6,090 bases of DNA from positions 1 to 6,090 of the forward strand of contig ONNU01000145.1 in NCBI GenBank assembly GCA_900319255.1, written 5' to 3'. Both the position numbers and the translations under genes were made by a program. The stretch is from an uncultured Eubacteriales bacterium. Its GTDB lineage: Bacteria > Bacillota > Clostridia > Oscillospirales > Acutalibacteraceae. Below the pieces are notes generated by a model. It worked only from the letters and a program-made list of their open reading frames with translations, did not search any database and was not told where the DNA came from. Shown here in pieces: positions 1 to 4,779 of this stretch (the stretch's first letter is position 1; the number at the start of each line of letters is the position of its first letter).

Positions 1-268
1 AAGCTCCTGACAATCCCATATCTTAGTCATTAAAGTTCTGCTTGCCGGAGGGATAATGAAAGTGGTTTCCACCTTTTGACCCACCAAAGCAGAAACATTA
101 ATGAAGTATGACTTAGCGTAATAAAGTGGAACGGCGGATTCAGATTACACTAAGAAAGCACAAAGCTCAAAGCGGCAAACTTACTAATTCCTGTTCCGGA
201 TTGATCTCAAATTTGTTCATCTGATAACTAATTAACAGTTTGTTTACTTTTTCATAAATAATTATACA
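1..268. other. Left-edge stretch without a confident gene
   Basis: No ORF with a start codon and ribosome binding site is visible here. On the minus strand a frame is open from 144 to the window edge (48 codons, preceded by an in-frame TAA at 147-145). It has no ATG near its beginning, and its reading includes VGQKVETTF and PPASRTLMTK. It could be the tail of a gene remnant or chance, because it lies across the inverted repeat at 22-116, which constrains all frames. Positions 120-268 become increasingly AT-rich toward the promoter at 269. Nothing else is supported. Confidence 0.4.
22..116. repeat. Imperfect inverted repeat with inner hairpin
   Basis: The left arm, about 22-43 (CTTAGTCATTAA then TTCTGCTT), matches the reverse complement of the right arm, about 87-116. 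The innermost eight bases, TTCTGCTT (36-43) and AAGCAGAA (87-94), and TCATTAA (27-33) against TTAATGA (98-104), are exact. The right arm carries about seven extra bases (105-111) before the outer CTTAG-like block. The 43-nt interior contains a second hairpin, AAAG-TGG at 59-65 with CCA-C-CTTT at 69-76. It could be a miniature mobile-element remnant, a structured RNA or a cruciform-forming spacer; the sequence alone does not decide. Confidence 0.55.
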
Positions 269-297
269 TTGATTAATAAGTGAAAATGGAATATAAT
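269..297 (+). promoter_or_regulatory. Sigma-A type promoter of an orphan short transcript
   Basis: TTGATT at 269-274 and TATAAT at 292-297 are separated by exactly 17 bp, which is close to the housekeeping consensus, within an AT-rich upstream region. Transcription would begin near 304. No credible ORF follows before the hairpin terminator at 381-417. Confidence 0.6.
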
Positions 298-303
298 TAA
301 AGC

Positions 304-417
304 ATAAATTAAAGACAACAACTTCTTGAAATACAGATATCGTTTTATTGGAGTGGAACGGTTTCTTCTTTCTTTGAGCTGGGAGCGTATCATGGGGAGG
401 TATGCTCCTCTTTTTTT
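304..417 (+). ncRNA. Candidate small RNA of about 115 nt
   Basis: A near-consensus promoter (269-297) and an intrinsic terminator (381-417) bracket this segment with no convincing coding sequence between them. The only frame available starts from TTG at 326, runs through both terminators and has no Shine-Dalgarno site. The predicted RNA has a possible small stem CGTT (341-344) with AACG (357-360), then the 8-9 bp terminator stem. I do not recognise a known family: it lacks the conserved apical loop of bacterial SRP RNA and has no T-box or riboswitch signature. Existence of the transcript is inferred only from the promoter and terminator. Confidence 0.35.
381..417 (+). terminator. Rho-independent terminator of the orphan transcript
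   Basis: The stem is GGAGCGTA (382-389) with TATGCTCC (401-408), including one G-T wobble, an 11-nt loop and a possible outer G-T pair. Seven T residues follow at 411-417. It points along the plus strand and has no gene in front of it apart from the candidate small RNA. Confidence 0.65.
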
Positions 418-442
418 GTCTGATTTTTATACGAACGGAAAT

Positions 443-485
443 AAAAAACGGAGCAGCCGCATGATGCGTGTTGCTCCGGATTTTT
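443..485 (-). terminator. Bidirectional-looking terminator of the 486-1427 gene
   Basis: The stem is CGGAGCAGC (449-457) with GTTGCTCCG (470-478), extended by CGC (458-460) with GCG (466-468) around a 5-nt loop, with one bulge. On the minus strand it is followed by six T (complement of A443-448), placing it just downstream of the stop codon of the minus-strand membrane protein gene. On the plus strand T481-486 follows after two bases, so it could also back up the terminator at 381-417. Confidence 0.8.
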
Positions 486-1427
486 TCAAAGCAGGTTTTT
501 TGATATCTTGAGGGGTCTTGTCAGGGCGCGCTTGAAGAAATACAGAACGCCTATGACAGCCATAAGAGCTGTTCCGATAATAAGCTCAAGAACGATGCCG
601 TTGAGTATGCTGAATGTCATAAAGCTTGCGTTGGTGGATTCGATAGCCTCTGTTACAACGATGCCGCCGCCGTTCCGTTCGATAAGGATAGCCATATTTG
701 CGATAAGCGCCAGATATTCTGCAAAGAGGAAAGCAATAAAGGCTATGACCTCGCATATCACAGCGCTGAGTCTTGTTGCTCTTTTTCCGGCGATGACAAA
801 GCCGGCAAAAACGCAGGAAACGATTATTCCTGCCCAAAGCCCGTAAAACTGCGCGAACTGGTACAGCAGGATATAAACAGAGCTGCCGAGAGCTGCGCCG
901 AACAAAGCGCCGGCGATACCGGCGGTCATGTTCTGTTTTTTCTTGATGAACATATCCCGGCGTATCTCATATTGTCTGCGCTTTTTAACGATACATTTCT
1001 CGCAGATGGGAACAAGCTCTGTGCCGACGATATAAATGCCGGTTTTCCTGTCCCTTGCGCAAACTCTGCACACGGGATGCATGATACCGCTTTTGCAAAG
1101 CTCCGTAAAGAACCGCGCAGTTTCCTTCAGATGTTCTTTATCTATTTCTGAATCGACCGTTTGTCTGACATGGACACGGATGCGTTTATCCTTATAATCC
1201 GCCCTGGTCACGAATTCCTTGTTTTCAGTCAGGAATTTTCTGAGCTTAGCCGACAGCTTCTGCATATCATGCACAGCCGCGCCTAAAACGAATGTATATC
1301 TGCTTTCCTTTGCAGGGTATGTTGCGATTGTATGAAAGCCCTCAAAGGTATTGAAGCCTGATTTTGATTTACCGTTATATCTATAGCCTATCGTAATGAG
1401 AAATTCCTGAAATTCGCCTTCGGTCAC
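486..1427 (-). CDS. Zinc-ribbon-like multi-pass membrane protein, unknown function
   Basis: The product is 313 aa from a GTG start at 1427. That start is chosen because a near-perfect GGAGG (1439-1435) lies 7 nt upstream and the predicted transcription start (about 1445) excludes the longer 362-aa reading. Residues 1-110 form a soluble, charged region. Four cysteines follow in two CxxC pairs (C120/C123 and C142/C145, 18 residues between pairs), as in a zinc ribbon. A basic linker (KKRRQYEIRR) leads to about four hydrophobic segments near 167-190, 197-214, 221-248 and 274-298, and the C-terminus is basic (FFKRALTRPLKISK). By the positive-inside rule the zinc-ribbon part is probably cytoplasmic. 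I do not recognise the family. It is transcribed alone, divergently from the pyridoxamine kinase gene, and ends at its own terminator. The ORF is real on start signal, length and domain layout; the function is unknown. Confidence 0.85.
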   Translation of the reverse strand: MTEGEFQEFLITIGYRYNGKSKSGFNTFEGFHTIATYPAKESRYTFVLGAAVHDMQKLSAKLRKFLTENKEFVTRADYKDKRIRVHVRQTVDSEIDKEHLKETARFFTELCKSGIMHPVCRVCARDRKTGIYIVGTELVPICEKCIVKKRRQYEIRRDMFIKKKQNMTAGIAGALFGAALGSSVYILLYQFAQFYGLWAGIIVSCVFAGFVIAGKRATRLSAVICEVIAFIAFLFAEYLALIANMAILIERNGGGIVVTEAIESTNASFMTFSILNGIVLELIIGTALMAVIGVLYFFKRALTRPLKISKNLL

Positions 1428-1429
1428 AC

Positions 1430-1439
1430 GATCACCTCC
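1430..1439 (-). promoter_or_regulatory. Strong ribosome binding site fixing the GTG start at 1427
   Basis: Read on the minus strand, GGAGGTGATC matches the canonical anti-Shine-Dalgarno complement along its whole length, and its GGAGG core is 7 nt from GTG. The alternative ATG at 1451 lies upstream of the predicted transcription start, so the shorter protein is preferred. Confidence 0.85.
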
Positions 1440-1451
1440 GCTATCCTCCAT

Positions 1452-1480
1452 ATTATACACCATTTCCCCAAAAAATACAA
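1452..1480 (-). promoter_or_regulatory. Promoter of the minus-strand membrane protein gene
   Basis: On the minus strand TTGTAT (1480-1475) and TATAAT (1457-1452) are 17 bp apart. The transcript would start near 1445, leaving a very short leader that just includes the ribosome binding site. Six bases upstream of the -35 box lies the GC-rich palindrome at 1487-1501. Confidence 0.75.
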
Positions 1481-1486
1481 TCCCCG

Positions 1487-1802
1487 CCGGCGTGCCGCCG
1501 GTTCCGTTCGTGTAAAATAATTCTGGGACTTTGCTAAGAAGCCGGCTGAGAATAATTCCATTTCCCACTACCATCCAACTATAACACGCGGGAACGAAAG
1601 TAACGCTTTGTCAGAAACTGCCCCCGCGAACATGACACCGGCGGCACGCCGGCGTTCGTGTAAAATATTTCTGGGAGTTTTTCGTTGAATCCCGCTGAGA
1701 ATAATTCCTTTTCCCCCTTATCATCCAACTATAACACGCGGGAACGAAAATAACGCTTTGTCAGAAACTGCCCCCGCGAACATGACACCGGCGGCACGCC
1801 GG
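1487..1802. repeat. Three copies of a 15-bp GC-rich palindrome, about 150 bp apart
   Basis: CCGGCG-nnn-CGCCGG occurs at 1487-1501 (central TGC, so inverted), 1638-1652 and 1788-1802 (central GCA). CGAAC precedes it at 1627-1631 and 1777-1781, and as its mirror image GTTCG follows it at 1506-1510. At the middle copy CGAAC (1627-1631) can also pair with GTTCG (1654-1658), lengthening the hairpin. The outer copies form an inverted pair and each lies exactly 6 bp from the -35 box of the adjacent divergent promoter. They may be the ends of an inserted miniature element or regulator-binding sites. None has a U-tract, so they are not ordinary terminators. Confidence 0.85.
1505..1802. repeat. Tandem duplication of a ~150-bp intergenic unit
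   Basis: Copy A is 1505-1652 and copy B is 1653-1802. From CATCCAAC onward (1572-1653 against 1722-1803) they differ at one position (G1600/A1750). The first halves share GTTCGTGTAAAATA, TTCTGGGA and GAGAATAATTCC but differ between these blocks, with two single-base indels. Neither copy encodes a believable protein. On the minus strand each has a TGTTATAGT extended -10-like string (1586-1578 and 1736-1728) without a good -35. The uneven divergence suggests an older duplication with later gene conversion or selection on the second half. Confidence 0.9.
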
Positions 1803-1808
1803 CGGCGG

Positions 1809-1837
1809 TTGACAGAGTAAGAGAGAGAGGATATAAT
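1809..1837 (+). promoter_or_regulatory. Perfect-consensus promoter of the pyridoxamine kinase gene
   Basis: TTGACA at 1809-1814 and TATAAT at 1832-1837 are separated by 17 bp, an exact match to the housekeeping sigma consensus. Transcription should start near 1844, giving a leader of about 60 nt. The palindrome at 1788-1802 lies 6 bp upstream of the -35 box. Confidence 0.9.
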
Positions 1838-1905
1838 ATATATGTTCTTTGTTGTAAATATGATGAATGCGGCGGGAGCCGGAGGGTGAGAAGCGGGGTT
1901 TTTTA

Positions 1906-2739
1906 ATGGAATGTAAAAGACAAAAGAGAATAGCAGTCATCAATGATTTTTCGGGCTTCGGACGCTGCTCGCTGACGGTTTCACTGCCTGTTATTTCAGC
2001 TATGGGTATACAGTGCTGCGCTGTGCCTACAGCTGTTCTTTCCAATCATACGGGTTATGAGGATTATTTCTTTGATGACTATACCGATAAGATGAAATAT
2101 TATTATTCAAAATGGGAAAAGCTCGGACTTGAATTTGACGGCATATATACGGGCTTTTTAGGGTCGGAAAGACAGGTCGATATCGTTTCGGATTTCATAG
2201 GTCGCTTTGCGGGTGAAAACACAAGGATCATCGTGGATCCTGTGATGGGCGACGACGGCAGAACCTACGCTACGCTTACCCCCGGGCTTTGCAGAAATAT
2301 CGCAAGACTTATCAGACATTCGGATATCATTACCCCGAATCTTACAGAGGCATGCATACTTACAGAAACTCCCTACACAAGAGAGATCAGCAGTATTGAT
2401 ACGCTTATGAGCATCGCTGAAAAGCTTGTGGAGCTGGGGAGTAAAAATATAGTAATAACAGGCATAGATCAGGGGAATGATATATGTAACTTTATCTATG
2501 AGCATGACGGTAACAGCCTGCTGCTGAAAAGCCCCCGCTCAGGCTCAAGAAGGGCAGGTACGGGGGATGTCTTTGCTTCGGTCATCGCTGCGGATATGGT
2601 GAACGGCGCTGCGCTGTGTGATTCTGTGAAAAAGGCGGCTGATTTTGTTTCAAAGGCTATCACGGCTTCGGATGAAATGCAGATACCGGAGCAGGACGGA
2701 CTGTGCTTTGAGCTGTTTCTGGGGGAGCTGATCCAATGA
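1906..2739 (+). CDS. pdxY: Pyridoxamine/pyridoxal kinase (PfkB/ribokinase superfamily)
   Basis: The enzyme phosphorylates pyridoxal, pyridoxamine or pyridoxine with ATP in the cytoplasm, in the vitamin B6 salvage route to PLP. The 277-aa length fits the family. Visible motifs are the N-terminal NDFSGFGRCSLT (13-24), the substrate-side TAVLSNHTGY (42-51), DPVMGD (111-116), TPNLTE (143-148) and the anion-hole/catalytic GTGD (218-221, D221 as presumed base). The Clostridial family usually reads HDLSGFGRCS, so N13 replaces the common His. It is distinguished from the related HMP kinase ThiD by the SNHTGY and GFGRCS blocks. The ATG at 1906 fits the family N-terminus, but its ribosome binding site is poor (GGGG at 1895-1898; the better GGAGG at 1881-1885 is 20 nt away). 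An in-frame ATG at 1867 adds 13 residues and has no binding site at all. It is monocistronic by appearance. The symbol follows the family; substrate preference is not shown by the sequence. Confidence 0.9.
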   Translation: MECKRQKRIAVINDFSGFGRCSLTVSLPVISAMGIQCCAVPTAVLSNHTGYEDYFFDDYTDKMKYYYSKWEKLGLEFDGIYTGFLGSERQVDIVSDFIGRFAGENTRIIVDPVMGDDGRTYATLTPGLCRNIARLIRHSDIITPNLTEACILTETPYTREISSIDTLMSIAEKLVELGSKNIVITGIDQGNDICNFIYEHDGNSLLLKSPRSGSRRAGTGDVFASVIAADMVNGAALCDSVKKAADFVSKAITASDEMQIPEQDGLCFELFLGELIQ

Positions 2740-2767
2740 GCGCAGCAGCGGCAGTTTGCGCCATTGG
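2733..2767 (+). other. Strong hairpin across the kinase stop codon, no U-tract
   Basis: CCAATG (2733-2738) pairs with CATTGG (2762-2767) and GCGCA (2740-2744) pairs with TGCGC (2757-2761), with A2739 bulged and a 12-nt loop. The TGA stop (2737-2739) lies inside the stem. No T-run follows on either strand, so it is not a standard intrinsic terminator. It could protect the 3' end of the message or assist factor-dependent termination. A weaker GAATT/AATTC stem lies at 2770-2786. No better terminator is seen before the next promoter. Confidence 0.6.
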
Positions 2768-2837
2768 TGGAATTGAACATTAATTCTGCCTGCAGCCGGG
2801 ATAATAACTGTAAAAACGAAAAAAAATAATTATTGTA

Positions 2838-2867
2838 TTGTAAAACGATGTCGGTTTATGATATTAT
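2838..2867 (+). promoter_or_regulatory. Extended -10 promoter before the acidic membrane protein gene
   Basis: TATTAT at 2862-2867 is preceded by TG at 2859-2860 with one base between, an extended -10 element, and TTGTAA at 2838-2843 lies 18 bp upstream. The surrounding DNA is AT-rich. Transcription would begin near 2874, about 58 nt before the chosen ATG. Confidence 0.65.
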
Positions 2868-2931
2868 ATGATGTGGGTAACTGTCAGAGAGGTTGCTTTT
2901 AACGATCAAAGAAGGATGCGGTAATGTATAT

Positions 2932-3810
2932 ATGAATTCAAAACATATGTCAAAGCTTCTTGCAGCTTTGCTTGCTTGCGCGGCAGTGGCAGCAGGAGCG
3001 TTTTCAGCAACTGCATTTGCCGAGGATTATTATGATAACGGCGAACAGTATGATAATGGTGACCAGCAGGAAGCTTCCGTGGAATATATCCCGCAGGAAG
3101 TCGCACCGGATACGGTATATATCCCTCCGGAGACAAGTACATCCGATAATGATGATGACGATTATTTCGGTCAATACCATGAAGGTACTGAATATGATTA
3201 CAATGCTTATGATAATACAGATGATTTGACAGGCGAAACGGCTCAGGAAACAGGTGAAACTACAGAACCTGACGGCGAAGCTTCGGAGGAAAGCTCGGAG
3301 ATTGATCCGGAGGAAATATCTGTTGATACCAAGGAGCTGACCTCGAAGGACTGGGAGGAAATTCAGAATTCCCTTACTTCACAGCAGCAGTCCGGCAGCG
3401 AAAAGTCAGAAGCCTCCGGTAAACAGACCGGCACTGTCAGCAAAACCTCCGGCGGCGAAAGCTTCGGTACGCTCAAGGATAAATCCACAAAGGATGACGT
3501 AAACGATACATGGATATATCTTGTGATCGGTATCCCGCTTCTTCTTGCGGGTATTGCCATGATAACCGTGGTCATTATCGTTAATGTCAGGGCTAAGAAA
3601 AAAGAAGAGGCTGAAAAGGCTAAGAATGAGCTTCCGGAGACCGATCCCCTGGCTGACGGCGGAAAGGGTGCGAAAAAGGTAATAAATAAACCCAAGCGCA
3701 GCGCATTCGGCGCAAAGCATGTGGCTCCGGTAAAGACCCAGAGCAGAGATGTCGTACAGAAGGATCTTGTGGATACGCTGGATGCTCCTGAAAATGACGA
3801 TGATAATTAA
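2932..3810 (+). CDS. Acidic single-pass membrane protein with signal peptide, unknown function
   Basis: The product is 292 aa. Residues 1-30 form a signal peptide: basic MNSKHMSK, a hydrophobic Leu/Ala core, and a type I cleavage site AFA-ED after residue 30. Residues 31-193 form a low-complexity outer domain rich in Asp, Glu, Ser, Thr and Tyr (DNDDDDYF at 72-79) with one more regular segment, SKDWEEIQNSL (138-148). A transmembrane helix spans about 194-218, followed by a cytoplasmic tail that starts KKKEEAEKAK, is Lys-rich and ends in acidic residues. The mature protein has no cysteine and no LPXTG motif. LLAC at 13-16 resembles a lipobox, but the hydrophobic core continues beyond it, so type I cleavage is favoured. 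The start is ATG 2932; the AAGGA at 2912-2916 is 15 nt upstream, longer than usual. No terminator separates it from the transketolase genes. I do not recognise a family; it may be an adhesion, sensing or envelope-spacer protein, but that is a guess. Confidence 0.85.
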   Translation: MNSKHMSKLLAALLACAAVAAGAFSATAFAEDYYDNGEQYDNGDQQEASVEYIPQEVAPDTVYIPPETSTSDNDDDDYFGQYHEGTEYDYNAYDNTDDLTGETAQETGETTEPDGEASEESSEIDPEEISVDTKELTSKDWEEIQNSLTSQQQSGSEKSEASGKQTGTVSKTSGGESFGTLKDKSTKDDVNDTWIYLVIGIPLLLAGIAMITVVIIVNVRAKKKEEAEKAKNELPETDPLADGGKGAKKVINKPKRSAFGAKHVAPVKTQSRDVVQKDLVDTLDAPENDDDN

Positions 3811-3818
3811 CGGCACGA

Positions 3819-3923
3819 AGCGGCTTTGGCTGCTGTAATAAACCGAGCCTGCCGTATCCGGCGGATGCTGAGAGAGGGCAGCTCCTGAATTTCGGCGTGA
3901 AAGCGCCTGTGGAATCGGAGGAG
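3819..3923 (+). promoter_or_regulatory. Structured leader before the transketolase genes, with Shine-Dalgarno in a stem
   Basis: Three stems can be drawn by eye. The first is AGCGGC (3819-3824) with GCTGCT (3829-3834). The second is GAGC-C-TGCC (3845-3853) with GGCAGCTC (3877-3884), enclosing GTATCC/GGATGC (3854-3859, 3863-3868) and leaving UGAGAGAG unpaired at 3869-3876. The third is CTCC (3882-3885) with GGAG (3917-3920), then ATTTC (3889-3893) with GGAAT (3911-3915), then GGCG (3894-3897) with CGCC (3904-3907). The third buries part of the GGAGGAG ribosome binding site (3917-3923), and it competes with the second for CTC at 3882-3884, so two exclusive folds are possible. No U-tract is present, so any control would be at translation. 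This is inference from base pairing only. Confidence 0.4.
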
Positions 3924-3933
3924 AACGAACAAA

Positions 3934-4776
3934 ATGGATAAGTCAGAAATCTTGGAACTGAAAAAAACAGCCTGTAATGTAAGGCTGTGGACAGTCGAGG
4001 GCGTTTTCAATGCAAAGTCGGGTCATCCGGGCGGATCACTTTCCGCAGCGGATATCATGACCTACCTTTATTTCAAGGAGATGAGGGTAGATCCCAAGGA
4101 TCCTAAGAATCCTGACAGAGACCGCTTTGTACTTTCAAAGGGTCACTGCTGCCCGGCGCTTTATGCTGCGCTTGCTCTCAAGGGCTTTTTCCCGACTGAC
4201 GAGATAAAGGTACTTCGTCAGATCGGCGCAATGCTTCAGGGGCATCCTGATATGAAGCACACCCCCGGCATTGATATGAGCTCCGGCTCACTGGGTCAGG
4301 GTATTTCAGCAGCCTGCGGTATGGCTCTGGCAGGCAAGATCAGCGGCAGGGATTACCGCGTATTTGCAATGCTGGGCGACGGCGAATGTGAGGAAGGTCA
4401 GGTCTGGGAGGCTGCAATGTTCGCTTCTCACAACAAGCTGGATAATCTTACCGTATTCGTTGATTCCAACGGTCTCCAGATCGACGGTACTGTTGCAGAT
4501 GTTGCTGGTCTCAGCGCTCTTGATGAGAAGTTCCGTTCCTTCGGCTTCGAGGTCATCACAATAGACGGTCACGATTTCGAGCAGATCGAGGCTGCTGTCA
4601 ATAAGGCAAAGCAGACAAAGGACAAGCCCACAGTTATTATCGCAAACACTGTTAAGGGCAAGGGCGTTTCCTTTATGGAAAATCAGGTAGGCTGGCACGG
4701 AAAGGCTCCGAACGCCGAGCAGTACCAGACCGCTATGGACGAACTCAGAGCACAGCTTAAAGCATTGGAGGCATAA
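3934..4776 (+). CDS. Transketolase, N-terminal (thiamine diphosphate-binding) subunit
   Basis: This is the first half of a split transketolase; with the next gene it transfers two-carbon ketol units between sugar phosphates in the non-oxidative pentose phosphate pathway. The 280-aa product contains SGHPGG (29-34), SKGHCCPALY (68-77), GHPD (103-106), SSGSLGQGIS (116-125), the cofactor motif starting GDGECEEGQVWE (148-159) and ending VDSNG (176-180), and GWHGKAP (253-259). By comparison with E. coli TktA, H31, H71, H104 and H255 match active-site histidines and D149 and N179 match the metal ligands, so all key residues are present. It lacks the pyrimidine-binding and C-terminal domains, which the next gene supplies. 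ATG 3934 follows GGAGGAG (3917-3923) at a 10-nt spacing. Substrate range cannot be read from sequence; split transketolases specialised for unusual sugars exist, so a paralogue is possible. Confidence 0.95.
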   Translation: MDKSEILELKKTACNVRLWTVEGVFNAKSGHPGGSLSAADIMTYLYFKEMRVDPKDPKNPDRDRFVLSKGHCCPALYAALALKGFFPTDEIKVLRQIGAMLQGHPDMKHTPGIDMSSGSLGQGISAACGMALAGKISGRDYRVFAMLGDGECEEGQVWEAAMFASHNKLDNLTVFVDSNGLQIDGTVADVAGLSALDEKFRSFGFEVITIDGHDFEQIEAAVNKAKQTKDKPTVIIANTVKGKGVSFMENQVGWHGKAPNAEQYQTAMDELRAQLKALEA

Positions 4777-4779
4777 GAA

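Noticed and set aside
125..361. Direct 10-mer AGTGGAACGG at 125-134 and 352-361
   Set aside because: It is short, lies in unrelated contexts (before and inside the small-RNA candidate) and has no extension of similarity.
382..408. Bacterial SRP RNA (4.5S-like) hairpin
   Set aside because: The conserved apical sequence around GGAAG and AGCAGCC and the internal loops are absent; the stem with its T-run is a simple terminator.
429..440. ACGAACGGAA string also found in the minus-strand reading near 1503-1512, as a shared motif
   Set aside because: A single 10-base match outside the repeat with no matching flanks; chance cannot be excluded.
326..511. 61-codon plus-strand ORF from TTG 326
   Set aside because: It reads through two hairpin terminators, has no ribosome binding site and overlaps the end of the minus-strand gene.
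1428..1574. Longer 362-aa reading of the minus-strand membrane protein starting at ATG 1574
   Set aside because: It would begin inside the tandem repeat and upstream of the predicted promoter and transcription start. The GTG at 1427 has a near-perfect ribosome binding site at proper spacing.
2971..2982. Lipoprotein lipobox LLAC in the acidic membrane protein
   Set aside because: Leu at -2 is atypical and the hydrophobic core continues past the cysteine to a good type I site after residue 30.
3843..3923. TPP riboswitch upstream of transketolase
   Set aside because: The GCUGAGA-like joining strand is present, but the conserved CUGAUC...GGAUAAUGCC...GCGUAGGG half is missing, so it does not satisfy the THI-box consensus.
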